Made by a program: the position numbers and the translations under genes | Notes under the pieces: model-generated | What the model was told of the DNA's origin: nothing | The model's database searches: none | The model's input: the letters and a program-made list of their open reading frames with translations, nothing else | DNA from: an uncultured Aquimarina sp. | Lineage (GTDB): Bacteria; Bacteroidota; Bacteroidia; Flavobacteriales; Flavobacteriaceae | Assembly (NCBI RefSeq): GCF_947496855.1 | Contig: NZ_CANMED010000001.1 | Coordinates: 992,001-1,056,000 of the forward strand | Length of the DNA stretch: 64,000 nt | Direction: 5' to 3' | In this document: piece after piece, positions 44,980 through 54,441 of the stretch | How positions within the stretch are numbered: the stretch's first letter is position 1 | How the letters are laid out: every line of letters begins with the position of its first letter

Positions 44980-45924
44980 ATGAAAAAGTCATTGCTCCTA
45001 TTCGGAATATTAGGTGTTTTAGTGATTATTGCTTGCAGTAATATTAAAGCAGATGAAAAGAACAAAAATGATAAAAAAGTAGTTACCGAAAATACAGCAT
45101 CAGCTTTAAAACCGGCAAAAGAGCTTTCAGAAAGTTTTAAAAAATACTGGTATGCTGGTGATGCAGAAATTACATCTTATACACTAGAACAAGCCCGATA
45201 TGGAGAAATCAGAGAGGGAAAAGCTGTTCTCATTTATGTAACTGAAGATTTTCTTAGTAAAGAACAAGTGAAATCCGATTATCAAAATGCAGATAATATT
45301 CCTGTCTTAAAATTAAATGCTACCAAAAAGTTCAATACAGGTATTTATCCATATTCAATTATGCAAAGTACTTTTTTTCCTGTAGCAGGCAACCAGCACG
45401 CTATTAAAATATCTAGCTCTATGCAAGAGTGGTGCGGACATGTATATACACAATTAAATAATCGTGAAAAATATGATGTGATGTCTCACTCATACTTTCA
45501 GGGAGAAGCAGATCAAAACTTTACATTAAACAAAGATATTCTAGAAAACGAATTGTGGACAAAAATCAGAATCGATCCTGATAATTTACCTCAAGGAGAC
45601 TTAAAAATCATACCTTCTTTTGAATATTCTAGACTCAAACACAAAGAGATTAAGGCATATTCGGCAAAAGCTACCTTACAAAAAGATGTCACTTCTAATG
45701 TTTACACAATAAACTACCCAGAATTAAACAGAAGTATCAGTATTACTTTTAATAGTTCTTTCCCATACGAGATAGAAGGTTGGACAGAAACGTTTAAAAG
45801 TGGTTTTGGGACTAACGCTAAAGAATTAACCACAAAGGCTACCAAATTAAAAAGCATTAAATCTGCTTATTGGGGAAAGAACAGCAATAAAGATGAAGTG
45901 CTAAGACAAGAATTAGACCTTTAA
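44980..45924 (+). CDS. Conserved flavobacterial lipoprotein (often mislabelled septum formation inhibitor Maf)
   Basis: A 314-residue protein with a lipoprotein signal (LGVLVIIACSNIKADEKNK, Cys19) and a long beta-rich domain: SFKKYWYAGDAEITSYTLEQ, ARYGEIREGKAVLIYVTEDF, FNTGIYPYSIMQSTFFPV. Homologues across flavobacteria carry the annotation septum formation inhibitor Maf, but it has none of the Maf motifs seen in the true maf gene at 43328, so that name is an error of transfer. The function is unknown. Confidence 0.8.
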   Translation: MKKSLLLFGILGVLVIIACSNIKADEKNKNDKKVVTENTASALKPAKELSESFKKYWYAGDAEITSYTLEQARYGEIREGKAVLIYVTEDFLSKEQVKSDYQNADNIPVLKLNATKKFNTGIYPYSIMQSTFFPVAGNQHAIKISSSMQEWCGHVYTQLNNREKYDVMSHSYFQGEADQNFTLNKDILENELWTKIRIDPDNLPQGDLKIIPSFEYSRLKHKEIKAYSAKATLQKDVTSNVYTINYPELNRSISITFNSSFPYEIEGWTETFKSGFGTNAKELTTKATKLKSIKSAYWGKNSNKDEVLRQELDL

Positions 45925-45966
45925 AAAACACCTCAAATAATAACATAAAATAAAAATTGTACTATT

Positions 45967-46251
45967 ATGAAATTAACTGAAACTGAAATCACCTCTCGAC
46001 TAGAAAAAATGGATGGTTGGGAATATGAAGATAATGCGCTTCATACGTCGTTCGAATTCGAAAACTTTAAAGATGCTTTTTCGGCTATGTCCCGTATTGC
46101 TTTTGAAGCGGAAGCTCTAAACCATCACCCCGATTGGTCCAATGTATACAATGTAGTTAATGTAAGTCTATCTACTCATGATGCCGATGGTGTTACGGAA
46201 AAAGATTTTCAACTTGCTAAAGCAATTGATGGAATTGTAGAAGAAGAATAA
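45967..46251 (+). CDS. 4a-hydroxytetrahydrobiopterin dehydratase
   Basis: A 94-residue pterin-4a-carbinolamine dehydratase. It has the active-site motif NHHPDWSNVYNVVNVSLSTHD with the two His residues, and FKDAFSAMSRIAFEAEALNH. It regenerates tetrahydrobiopterin for aromatic amino-acid hydroxylases; no phhA is in the window. A 42-base gap separates it from the lipoprotein gene upstream. Confidence 0.93.
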   Translation: MKLTETEITSRLEKMDGWEYEDNALHTSFEFENFKDAFSAMSRIAFEAEALNHHPDWSNVYNVVNVSLSTHDADGVTEKDFQLAKAIDGIVEEE

Positions 46252-46275
46252 AAATTATGTAGAAATGAATATGTA

Positions 46276-46307
46276 TTTGTGAAACATTTGGTTTCTACTT
46301 ATGTTTG
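46276..46307 (+). promoter_or_regulatory. Promoter of yebC
   Basis: TTTG (46276-46279), 20 bases, TATGTTTG (46300-46307), 24 bases before the start codon. Confidence 0.75.
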
Positions 46308-46330
46308 TATTCAGATTTTAAATTTAGATT

Positions 46331-47056
46331 ATGGGAAGAGCTTTTGAGTTCAGAAAGGCACGTAAAATGAAACGTTGGTCAGCAATGTCCAAAGCATTTA
46401 CTCGTATTGGTAAAGATATTGTAATGGCTGTAAAAGAAGGTGGTCCTGATCCAGCTTCTAACTCACGTCTAAGAGCAGTGATACAGAATGCAAAGTCTGT
46501 AAACATGCCTAAAGACAATGTAGAGCGTGCTATTAAAAAAGCTTCTGACAAAGATCAAAGTGACTATAAAGAAGTGTTGTTTGAAGGATACGCTCCACAC
46601 GGAATTGCTATTCTAGTAGAAACAGCCACAGACAATAATAATCGAACTGTAGCTAATATCCGATCTTATTTTAATAAGTGTGATGGTAACTTAGGAACCT
46701 CTGGTTCTGTAGAGTTTATGTTCGATCACACTTGTAATTTTAGAATTAATGGAGAAGGGCTTGATCCAGAAGAACTGGAATTAGAGTTTATAGATTTTGG
46801 TGCTGAAGAAGTATTCCAAGATGAAGATGGAATTTTAATTTACGCTCCTTTTGGAAGCTTTGGTGCTATTCAGAAAGAATTAGAAAACCGAGAAATAGAA
46901 ATTCTATCCTCTGGTTTTGAACGTATTCCACAGGTTACCAAAAAACTAACTCCAGAGCAAGTTGCCGATGTAGAAAAACTTCTTGAAAAAATAGAAGAAG
47001 ATGACGATGTACAAAATGCATATCACACTATGGAAGAGTCTGCTACAGAAGAGTAA
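46331..47056 (+). CDS. YebC/PmpR family protein
   Basis: A 241-residue protein of the TACO1/YebC family: MGRAFEFRKARKMKRWSAMS, KAFTRIGKDIVMAVKEGGPD and NSRLRAVIQNAKSVNMPKDN, GPHG-type motif (YAPHGIAILVETATDNNNRT). The family was long called transcriptional regulator; recent work links it to translation of proline-rich stretches by the ribosome. It is monocistronic with its own promoter and terminator. The last 20 residues are acidic. Confidence 0.95.
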   Translation: MGRAFEFRKARKMKRWSAMSKAFTRIGKDIVMAVKEGGPDPASNSRLRAVIQNAKSVNMPKDNVERAIKKASDKDQSDYKEVLFEGYAPHGIAILVETATDNNNRTVANIRSYFNKCDGNLGTSGSVEFMFDHTCNFRINGEGLDPEELELEFIDFGAEEVFQDEDGILIYAPFGSFGAIQKELENREIEILSSGFERIPQVTKKLTPEQVADVEKLLEKIEEDDDVQNAYHTMEESATEE

Positions 47057-47082
47057 ATAAAAGAATAATAATATTTTACGAG

Positions 47083-47112
47083 AAGGCTGCCTTATTAGGT
47101 GGTCTTTTTTTA
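47083..47112 (+). terminator. Terminator after yebC
   Basis: AAGGCTGCC (47083-47091) and GGTGGTCTT (47098-47106), three G-U pairs, followed by a T tract; 26 bases past the stop. Confidence 0.7.
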
Positions 47113-47221
47113 TTATAACGTTTTTCACATCCACATTCTTGAACGTAAATATTCCTAAAAGGAATCTGTAAATTCATTTATAAATAAATTTTATTTTTCA
47201 CATTACCTAAAGATTAACGAT

Positions 47222-47719
47222 ATGCAAAAATTTACTTTACTATTTCTTTTGACATCAATATCTATTTTCTCTTCCTGCTCCAGTAATGATGATATTCCAA
47301 CAACAGATATCATGGATGAAATAGTTTATGAAGATTCTATAATAATTGTAGACCAAATGACAATTGTAAGTTTTGATTCTGAACCTTCTGGTTATTCAAA
47401 TTACGTTTTCTATTTAAAAGGAATGTTCGATGAAGAAATAGTTGGGTTTTATGCCGAATTAAAACTACCAATTATTGAAGATGACTCTTGTTTCTTCCGA
47501 CCTGGAACATTCTCACATTCAACTTCACCAGATCTTAACTCATCATCATTTTACTATGACTCGGCTGAATTAAGAATCGGCGACGAATCTATTAAAGTAA
47601 CTGCAGGTGAAATAATCGTTAGCAAGAATGGAGTGAATTTTATTTTCAGAGGGACTTTAACATTAGAAAATGGTAAAGATTTCACCATTAGTTATTCTGG
47701 AGATTTGGGAATGGACTAA
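47222..47719 (+). CDS. Surface-type lipoprotein, function unknown
   Basis: A 165-residue protein with a lipobox (SISIFSSCSSNDDIPTTD, Cys19). The SSNDD segment after Cys matches the Bacteroidota export signal that sends lipoproteins to the outer leaflet. The rest is a beta-rich domain (NYVFYLKGMFDEEIVGFYAE, FIFRGTLTLENGKDFTISYS). No family is recognised. It lies alone between yebC and the next secreted-protein gene. Confidence 0.65.
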   Translation: MQKFTLLFLLTSISIFSSCSSNDDIPTTDIMDEIVYEDSIIIVDQMTIVSFDSEPSGYSNYVFYLKGMFDEEIVGFYAELKLPIIEDDSCFFRPGTFSHSTSPDLNSSSFYYDSAELRIGDESIKVTAGEIIVSKNGVNFIFRGTLTLENGKDFTISYSGDLGMD

Positions 47720-47825
47720 AACCAATTATTTCAGTTTATATTCGAAAAAGGTAGTTAGTTAAAATGGCATCTTTTTTTGTTATGTTTAAACAGTTTTTTC
47801 GACTTAACAAAAAAATAGGACAATT

Positions 47826-48338
47826 ATGAAACAGTGTATCTTTTTGGTATTTCTTTCTTTAGGAATATTTTCTCAGGCTCAAAACATGAACAATGATACA
47901 CTAGGTGAGATTATTACCAGAAAAGCAGACACATTAGGAGGAATAGCAGGAAACTGGAAGTTTGTTTATAAAAAAACTCCTATGTTGTGTATTACGGATG
48001 CAAAAAATAACAGAATGCGAATTATCGCTCCTATTACAGAATCCAGTAATCTTGATAAAGATTTATTATTAGACGCTATGACCGCGAACTTTCATTCAGC
48101 TCTTGATGTTAAATATGCTATTTCTAATGGAATTCTTTGGTCGGCATATGTACATCCTTTAAAAGAACTGAGTACAGAACAAGCAGAAAGTGCTATATCA
48201 CAAGTTTACTTAGCCGCAAAAACTTTTGGAACTACATTCTCAAGTACAGAACTACTTTTCGGTGCAAGTGCTTTAGAAGAAGAAAAAGAAAAACCTAAAA
48301 AGGAGATCATTAAAAAAGAAAATACACGTAAGTTTTAA
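47826..48338 (+). CDS. Secreted protein, possibly YbjN/CesT-like chaperone fold
   Basis: A 170-residue protein with a signal peptide (MKQCIFLVFLSLGIFSQAQ). The middle (NRMRIIAPITESSNLDKDLL, LDAMTANFHSALDVKYAISN, GILWSAYVHPLKELSTEQAE) has the helix-strand-helix rhythm of YbjN/CesT peptide-binding proteins, but the match is weak. It ends in a lysine/glutamate tail (EEEKEKPKKEIIKKENTRKF). Its stop overlaps the convergent acyltransferase stop by four bases. The function is unknown. Confidence 0.6.
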   Translation: MKQCIFLVFLSLGIFSQAQNMNNDTLGEIITRKADTLGGIAGNWKFVYKKTPMLCITDAKNNRMRIIAPITESSNLDKDLLLDAMTANFHSALDVKYAISNGILWSAYVHPLKELSTEQAESAISQVYLAAKTFGTTFSSTELLFGASALEEEKEKPKKEIIKKENTRKF

Positions 48339-48892
48339 ACATCCGGTTCAAAACTATATTCAGGAATCTTTCCTTTTACCCCTTTAAAGAAACCATACAT
48401 AGATTGTAAGTCTTTATCAATATCATCTGTAGGATAAAATGGAGGAGACACGACTACTTGCTTCTTCCCAAAGTCAAAAGCAACCATAAGAATGGGCACG
48501 TTAGCAGCCTGAGCTATATAATAAAAACCTGTTTTCCAAGATGACACCTTTTTTCTTGTTCCTTCTGGTGCTAAGGTTAATCTTAGTTCGTCTCGTTTCT
48601 CAAACTCTTTTGCTATAGCTTCGACTTTGTTTTGACCAGGAGTTCTATCTAACGCAATTCCACCAACTTTTCTGAAATACCATCCAAATGGCCATCTAAA
48701 AAGCTCTTTCTTTCCCATAAAACTGATTTTCACACCGTCAATTTTTCTTATTAACAGACCAATATAAAAATCATGCCAACTAGTATGCGGAACTGCAATA
48801 ACAACGCACTTCTTTATATTATCACCACAAAAACTACCTATCATCTTCCATCCCATAATTTTGTGAAATATAAAAGATGCAAGTTTTCTCAT
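48335..48892 (-). CDS. 1-acyl-sn-glycerol-3-phosphate acyltransferase family protein
   Basis: A 185-residue PlsC-family enzyme: HTSWHD gives the H-x4-D catalytic motif, and LAPEGTRKKVSSWKTGFYYI the acyl-acceptor EGTR motif. It is short for PlsC and lacks a clear membrane helix, like the Bacteroidota subgroup acting on glycerophospholipid or ornithine/lipid A precursors. It lies 24 bases after the KdsB fusion gene and is likely co-transcribed, which hints at an envelope-lipid role (inference). Confidence 0.87.
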   Translation of the reverse strand: MRKLASFIFHKIMGWKMIGSFCGDNIKKCVVIAVPHTSWHDFYIGLLIRKIDGVKISFMGKKELFRWPFGWYFRKVGGIALDRTPGQNKVEAIAKEFEKRDELRLTLAPEGTRKKVSSWKTGFYYIAQAANVPILMVAFDFGKKQVVVSPPFYPTDDIDKDLQSMYGFFKGVKGKIPEYSFEPDV

Positions 48893-48916
48893 AGTAATTC
48901 TATTGTAACATATAAA

Positions 48917-50791
48917 TTATAAGGTTCGATAAATTGCCTTCAAAGTATCAGCATTTATCTTTTCTTGCCAATTTTTGCCTAAAGCGTTTTCCCATAAAGG
49001 TACTAGACCCAGAGCTACAGATGCCATAATATCTAGTTGATCTTCTGTCGCATTTGCACAAACTCCTGTAGGTAATTCAATATTATGAACTTCTTTCATT
49101 TTCTTAAAAAGCGCTACGCCTTCAGGGTAATAATCTCCAAGCTTGTCAAAAACAATACAGTTCCCTATTCCGTGCTTAGTTCCTAAAACGTATGCTAATC
49201 CATAACTCATAGCATGCGCAACTCCAACCTGTGAATACGCAATACTCATACCACCGTGCCAAGAAGCCATCATTAGCTTCGCGTCTGCTTCTTCTTTATC
49301 TAGCGTGTTTTCTAAAAAGATCTCTTCGCAAAGATCATATGCTTTTTCGCCATAACTCTGGCTAAATGCATTAAGATATGTACCATTTAAAGATTCAATA
49401 CAATGAATGTAACAATCCATCCCAGTATAAAACCATTGATCTTTAGGAACCTCTTTTATTAATTCTGGATCCAGAATTACCTGATCAAAGGGTGTAAAAT
49501 CAGAATTGATACCTAATTTCTTTTCAGGACCTGTCAATACTGTTGTTCTTGACACCTCTGCTCCTGTTCCTGAAATTGTTGGAATACCCACGTGATACAC
49601 CGCTTTATTATCGACAAGATCCCAACCTTGATACTCTGTAGCACTACCAGTATTGTTCATCATAATCGCTACAGCTTTTGCCAGATCCATAATAGATCCC
49701 CCACCAATACCAATAATACCGCTTGGTGTAAAACTGTATGCGTTTCTAAATTCTGATACCAGTTCGTCTACCTGAGAAGTTTTAGGTTCTTCTTTTGTAG
49801 ATATATAAACTAATCTATCATTGCCTGATAGGTGTATTCTATCTTCGATAAAAGTTTTATTATTTTCAAAAACATTATCAATAAGATAGATAAAAGGAGC
49901 TCCGTTTTTTCTTTCAGGAGAGAGAATTTGTCCTAGTTGATTAAATGATCCTTTACCAAAAACCACTCTTGGTACCATAGGAAAATTCTTATGGATCGAT
50001 TCTTTAATCTTAGGAGTAATCGTAGATGTAATGTTCAAAAGATTTTGTTTATTAATTAAATTCCTTGCTTTTTCTAAATCTTCCGGGGTATCTATTTCCA
50101 CACCTTCATGGTGTGTTTCTATCATTTTTATATTCTTACCATATTCAAGATATCTAATACATTCGATCTTCTCTGAAGCCTCTAAAGTTCTCATCGGTAG
50201 GCGATAAAAATCTAGAATTGCTTGCTTTCTGAATGCATAAATTCCTTTGTGTTTATAATACGTATGGCTAATTTCTTTATCTCTTGGATATGGAATTGGA
50301 GCGCGAGAAAAGTATAAAGCATAATCGTCTTTATCTACAATTACTTTCACGCTATTTGGGTTCACTATATCATCCCAATCATTCATTGGAGTCATAAGAC
50401 TTGCCAGATCTATTTTCTCCGCATCATCTCCTTGAAATACTTCTAAAACTTTTTCAAGACTTTCTCTTTCGGTAAAGGGCTCATCTCCCTGAACATTGAC
50501 TACAATATCAATATCCATATTCTCCACAGCTTCGGCGATTCTATCACTTCCACAATCGTGCTCTTTACCACTCATAATAGCTTTACCGCCATGAGCTATA
50601 ATTTCTTTAAATATAATATCACTATCAGTAACCACATACACCTCACTAAATAATGATGTACTTACTGCAGCTTCATATGTTCTTAGAATAACAGATTTCC
50701 CTTCAAGATCCTGCATTAATTTGCCAGGAAATCGGGATGCCGCATATCTCGCAGGAATCATTGCGATGGTTTTTAGATTCGTTTTGTTCAA
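48917..50791 (-). CDS. Fusion of CMP-Kdo synthetase (KdsB) and KdnB-like iron alcohol dehydrogenase
   Basis: One 624-residue frame. Residues 1-248 are Kds[38 protein letters not shown], and the closing [16 protein letters not shown]. Residues about 265-624 are a group III iron-dependent dehydrogenase: [18 protein letters not shown] (nucleotide loop), [17 protein letters not shown] and metal ligands Asp in [10 protein letters not shown], then His in [11 protein letters not shown] and GTKHG. In Shewanella, KdnB oxidises Kdo at C8 before amination to 8-amino-Kdo; that dehydrogenase is the best-known relation to Kdo. The linker is short ([15 protein letters not shown]). A bifunctional Kdo-modifying enzyme is inferred; no aminotransferase is adjacent. 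No stop or frame break is visible at the join. Confidence 0.85.
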   Translation of the reverse strand: MNKTNLKTIAMIPARYAASRFPGKLMQDLEGKSVILRTYEAAVSTSLFSEVYVVTDSDIIFKEIIAHGGKAIMSGKEHDCGSDRIAEAVENMDIDIVVNVQGDEPFTERESLEKVLEVFQGDDAEKIDLASLMTPMNDWDDIVNPNSVKVIVDKDDYALYFSRAPIPYPRDKEISHTYYKHKGIYAFRKQAILDFYRLPMRTLEASEKIECIRYLEYGKNIKMIETHHEGVEIDTPEDLEKARNLINKQNLLNITSTITPKIKESIHKNFPMVPRVVFGKGSFNQLGQILSPERKNGAPFIYLIDNVFENNKTFIEDRIHLSGNDRLVYISTKEEPKTSQVDELVSEFRNAYSFTPSGIIGIGGGSIMDLAKAVAIMMNNTGSATEYQGWDLVDNKAVYHVGIPTISGTGAEVSRTTVLTGPEKKLGINSDFTPFDQVILDPELIKEVPKDQWFYTGMDCYIHCIESLNGTYLNAFSQSYGEKAYDLCEEIFLENTLDKEEADAKLMMASWHGGMSIAYSQVGVAHAMSYGLAYVLGTKHGIGNCIVFDKLGDYYPEGVALFKKMKEVHNIELPTGVCANATEDQLDIMASVALGLVPLWENALGKNWQEKINADTLKAIYRTL

Positions 50792-50839
50792 AATTGTGTG
50801 CTTTTTGAAGGATCAAAAATAACTTTTTTAAATCGATTT

Positions 50840-51403
50840 TCAAGAAGAGCCTGTAAATAGTTTTTTATAAACTTTTCTTAAACCAAAGAACAGTAATATT
50901 ACCAAAATTATTGCCAAGGGTGCTATAAAAATAGATACCAGAGACATCACAGATGCTGTTCCTGTTTCTACAGTTGCAATAACAGGGTTTGCCAACCCTC
51001 CTGTAGTTGCTGTAGATGTTAATCTAGACGCTCCCATTGTACTTTTTACAGTAGTTGCTGTTCCCCCACCTGCAATAATAGCAAGTGCCCATGTAACTAC
51101 AGGGCTTAAATTAGCAACTGTTGACACCATAACTGCTGTACCGGCTATTGCCGCAAGTGGAATCGCTATAGTGTCGAGTAAATTATCAAACCAAGGAATA
51201 TAATAAGCTAAAATCTCAACTACTGTAGCTATAGATAGAACGATTAAAGCTATGTTACTCCCTACCCATTGCCAACTAGAATTTAAAGGAATAACACCAT
51301 AATGACCTGCCAAGCTAACTGCTAATAATGGCAGAAACACCCTAAAACCAACAGAAGCTGCTAGTCCAATTCCTAAACATATGCTTAAAATTGTTTCTTG
51401 CAT
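50840..51403 (-). CDS. DUF4126 domain-containing membrane protein
   Basis: A 187-residue integral membrane protein with four to five hydrophobic helices (ILSICLGIGLAASVGFRVFL, WVGSNIALIVLSIATVVEIL, AIAGTAVMVSTVANL, ALAIIAGGGTATTVKSTMGA). DUF4126 is a widespread family of unknown function; the alternation of Gly/Ala helices and the glycine-rich GASRLTSTATTGGLANP segment are its signature. It lies 48 bases before the KdsB fusion gene on the same strand. Confidence 0.85.
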   Translation of the reverse strand: MQETILSICLGIGLAASVGFRVFLPLLAVSLAGHYGVIPLNSSWQWVGSNIALIVLSIATVVEILAYYIPWFDNLLDTIAIPLAAIAGTAVMVSTVANLSPVVTWALAIIAGGGTATTVKSTMGASRLTSTATTGGLANPVIATVETGTASVMSLVSIFIAPLAIILVILLFFGLRKVYKKLFTGSS

Positions 51404-51414
51404 TTTTTAATAAT

Positions 51415-52842
51415 TTAATTCTCAATAAAGAAATCGTCTTTAAACCCTATAAGATACAATTTTTCTTTAGCTCTAGTAACTGCTGTATACAACCAACGTA
51501 AATAATCTTTATTGATTCCATCAGGAAGATAAGGTTGCTCTATAAAAACAGTATCCCACTGGCCTCCTTGTGATTTATGACAGGTAATTGCGTAAGAGAA
51601 TTTTACTTGTAATCCGTTGAAAAACTTATTGTTTTTCACTCCAATAAATTTTTTATACTTTGATTTTTCCCCTTCAAAATCTTTCATCACTTCCTGATAC
51701 AAGGTATTCGATTCTTCATAGGATAAAGAGGGCGTTTCTGAAGTTAACGTATCCAAAATCAAAACGGTTTCTAATGGCTTTTGATTTGGATAATCCACCA
51801 TGGCGATTTTCACTTCTGCGAAACGAAAGCCATACAATTCTTTTATAGCATATATTTCCAGAATTTTGATAATATCCCCATTTGCAATAAATCCTGCTTC
51901 ACTTTTATTGTCTAACCAAAAATAATTATTCTTTACAACCATTAAGTAATCCCCTGCGGATAGTTCTTCTTCTTGAAAAAGTATTCTGGAGCGAATTTGC
52001 TGGTTGTATATATTGGCTCTTTTATTAGATCTTAAAATAATTACTGATTCCTCATGACCCGAACTAGCGTACGAATCATTTAAGGCATCCATAATATCGT
52101 GACCATCTATCAATCTTATAATATCTGGAAATCCTTCGATATTAAATTGAAAAGACTCATAAAACCCATCATTTAGTAACTCTCTTAGCGATGTAGCATT
52201 CATCAGAATACCACTATCTTCAGCCTGTCTCACTACTTCGTCTAATTCAATTTGCGTTACTTCTTTATTAAAACCTAATGACAAATTATCAGCATCCAAA
52301 GCAGGACTTACTTCTAACCTGACTGGTGGTAACTGAGCTGTATCACCAATAAAAAGAATTTTGCAATTATGACCAGAGTACACATACATCATTAAGTCAT
52401 CTAATAAAGATCCATTCTCAAATAGTTTACTATCACTAGGTGTGTCTGGGATCATAGAAGCTTCATCTACTATAAAGATGGTATTTCTGCTCTTATTTTG
52501 TTTTAATTGAAAAGCAAGACCTCCACTACTTGTTTTTTTTGGATAATAAATATTTCTGTGTATTGTTTGTGCTTGCCTACCCGAATAATTACTAATTACC
52601 TTTGCGGCCCTACCTGTAGGAGCTAATAAAACAGCATTTAATTTTGCTTTTCCTAGGTTTTTGACCAAAGTTCCGATTAAAGTTGTTTTTCCTGTTCCTG
52701 CATATCCTTTTAATAAAAAAAGTGAATCTTTTGTGCCTGACAAGATAAAAGCCGAAAGCTTCTGAAGTACAATATCCTGTATTAGAGTAGGTTCAAAAGG
52801 AAAATCGTCTTTTAATAACTGATAAAACTCTGTTTCCCTCAT
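51415..52842 (-). CDS. RecD-like/UvrD-fold superfamily 1 ATP-dependent helicase
   Basis: About 475 residues. Walker A is LLKGYAGTGKTTLIGTLVKN, motif II FIVDEASMIPDT, motif III GDTAQLPPV, and the C-terminal UvrD_C_2 region has YAITCHKSQGGQWDTVF and YTAVTRAKEKLYLIG. This matches the single-chain RecD2-like/exodeoxyribonuclease V alpha-type helicases of Bacteroidota, 5'-3' DNA helicases of repair. Start at ATG 52842 (MRETEFYQLLKDDFPFEPT); the frame is open 37 codons further without a plausible reason. No RecB/C partners nearby. Confidence 0.85.
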   Translation of the reverse strand: MRETEFYQLLKDDFPFEPTLIQDIVLQKLSAFILSGTKDSLFLLKGYAGTGKTTLIGTLVKNLGKAKLNAVLLAPTGRAAKVISNYSGRQAQTIHRNIYYPKKTSSGGLAFQLKQNKSRNTIFIVDEASMIPDTPSDSKLFENGSLLDDLMMYVYSGHNCKILFIGDTAQLPPVRLEVSPALDADNLSLGFNKEVTQIELDEVVRQAEDSGILMNATSLRELLNDGFYESFQFNIEGFPDIIRLIDGHDIMDALNDSYASSGHEESVIILRSNKRANIYNQQIRSRILFQEEELSAGDYLMVVKNNYFWLDNKSEAGFIANGDIIKILEIYAIKELYGFRFAEVKIAMVDYPNQKPLETVLILDTLTSETPSLSYEESNTLYQEVMKDFEGEKSKYKKFIGVKNNKFFNGLQVKFSYAITCHKSQGGQWDTVFIEQPYLPDGINKDYLRWLYTAVTRAKEKLYLIGFKDDFFIEN

Positions 52843-52978
52843 TAAATATCCATAATCCTTAAATTCATATTCTGTTAATAAATCAAAGATAGTAATGATT
52901 TTTTGGCTATAAACTTTTACGATTGAAAAAAAATTGTAGATTTGCGTATACACTAATGTCTAAAAGCTAAATTATAAA

Positions 52979-53635
52979 ATGAAAATTGTTCTTCAATTAG
53001 TTCTATGGGTAGTTATCGCAGCCTTGGGTTACATGGTATACAATTCTGTAATGGGTCCTGTACGATTCAACAAAATTAAAAAAGTGCGTTATGAAAAAGC
53101 TATCGAAAACTTAAGAGATATTCGACAAGCAGAACTAGCTCATAATACGGTGGTTGGTAGATTTGAAAAAGATCCCGCCAAATTAGTTGCTTTTATAGAT
53201 ACTGCTAAATTTACTCTTACTCAGCGTAGAGATTCTAGTTTTATCAGATTTAATAAAGTCTTACAAATAGACGAACCAAGAGATACTGTTGTAGTAGATA
53301 CACTTGGTTACGCATCTATAAGAGATTCTTTGTTTGGAGGAAGTGATCGTTATAAAACTATGATTAATGTTCCTGTTGATGGTAAAGATGCTAAGTTTGA
53401 TCTTGATGCTGGTTTTATTGATAAAAACGGAATTAGAATTAGCGTTTTTGAAGCTAAAGTTTCTAAGGATATTCTATTACACGATCTAGATAAAGATTTA
53501 CTTTATCAAGAAAAACAAGTAAAATCTGTGGAAGGTGTAGATGGACCATTCTTATCAGTTGGTTCTATGCAAGAAGTAAACACTACTGGTAATTGGCCAA
53601 AAACTTATGACTCAAACACAAAAGAAGAAGAGTAA
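52979..53635 (+). CDS. Conserved flavobacterial protein with N-terminal membrane anchor
   Basis: A 218-residue protein: one membrane helix at the N-terminus (MKIVLQLVLWVVIAALGYMV), a coiled-coil helix (KVRYEKAIENLRDIRQAELA, then NTVVGRFEKD) and a beta-rich C-terminal part (KDAKFDLDAGFIDKNGIRIS, VFEAKVSKDILLHDLDKDLL). The layout resembles pseudopilin-type proteins only superficially. It precedes DUF3822 and rsmD with overlapping reading frames, a block conserved among flavobacteria. The function is unknown. TAGATTTG at 52937-52944 is a possible -7 element. Confidence 0.75.
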   Translation: MKIVLQLVLWVVIAALGYMVYNSVMGPVRFNKIKKVRYEKAIENLRDIRQAELAHNTVVGRFEKDPAKLVAFIDTAKFTLTQRRDSSFIRFNKVLQIDEPRDTVVVDTLGYASIRDSLFGGSDRYKTMINVPVDGKDAKFDLDAGFIDKNGIRISVFEAKVSKDILLHDLDKDLLYQEKQVKSVEGVDGPFLSVGSMQEVNTTGNWPKTYDSNTKEEE

Positions 53636-54440
53636 TACTTCTGATAATACAAAATATACATTGTCCATTCAGGTAAGCCTGAATGGACTTTCTTTTTGTA
53701 CGGTAAATTCTGATAACGAAATAATTACTTTAGAACAAGATGATTTTGGGATACATTTATCTCCAGAACAAGTATTAGAAAAGATAAAATACAACTTCGA
53801 TCATAATACAAATCTAAGGCACAACTTTGATATTGTAGAAGTTATTTACCAAAACGACCTTTATACTTGCGTTCCAAAAGCTTTGTTTAATTCTGAATCT
53901 CTAAAAGATTATTTAAAACACAATATCAAAGTATTAGGAAATGATTTTATAGCGTATGATGAATTGGATCAACACGAAATAGTTATCGTTTATATTCCAT
54001 ACACCAATATTAATAATTTCTTTTTTGAAACTTTTGGATCATTCACCTACAAGCATTCTGCAACAATACTCATTGATAATGTTTTAGCAAAAGAGAAGAA
54101 TAATGAAACTACGAGAGTTTTTGCTCATATGAATTCTAGAACATTCGATCTCGTAATTACCAATAAAGGAAAACTGCTATTGAGTAATTCATATATTTAT
54201 GAAACTAGTGAGGATTTTTTGTATTATATAATGTTTGCTGCTGAGCAATTAAGACTAAATCCAGAAGAATTTACATTAGTTTTTTTAGGCGACATTTCAA
54301 AAAACAGTCCTTGTTACACTATTGCATATAAGTACATACGTCATGTGGATTTCGGGAATAGAAACAATAATACCATATTCTCTGAAGCTTTACCTCCTAT
54401 TGATGATCACCAACATTTTGTTTTATTAAATCATTTTTAG
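53607..54440 (+). CDS. DUF3822 family protein
   Basis: A 277-residue soluble protein matching DUF3822 of Bacteroidota: KYTLSIQVSLNGLSFCTVNS, VCVP-type VPKALFNSESLKDYLKHNI, and ATILIDNVLAK, NSRTFDLVITNKGKLLLSN. The fold is predicted to be actin-like (two repeats of a strand-helix domain). It overlaps the previous gene by 29 bases and is followed by rsmD after one base, so all three are co-transcribed; translational coupling is likely. Confidence 0.88.
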   Translation: MTQTQKKKSNTSDNTKYTLSIQVSLNGLSFCTVNSDNEIITLEQDDFGIHLSPEQVLEKIKYNFDHNTNLRHNFDIVEVIYQNDLYTCVPKALFNSESLKDYLKHNIKVLGNDFIAYDELDQHEIVIVYIPYTNINNFFFETFGSFTYKHSATILIDNVLAKEKNNETTRVFAHMNSRTFDLVITNKGKLLLSNSYIYETSEDFLYYIMFAAEQLRLNPEEFTLVFLGDISKNSPCYTIAYKYIRHVDFGNRNNNTIFSEALPPIDDHQHFVLLNHF

Positions 54441-54441
54441 T

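Noticed and set aside
48917..50791. Assembly error as the cause of the KdsB-dehydrogenase fusion
   Set aside because: The join is in one open frame with a plausible linker and no repeat or low-complexity tract, though re-sequencing would settle it.
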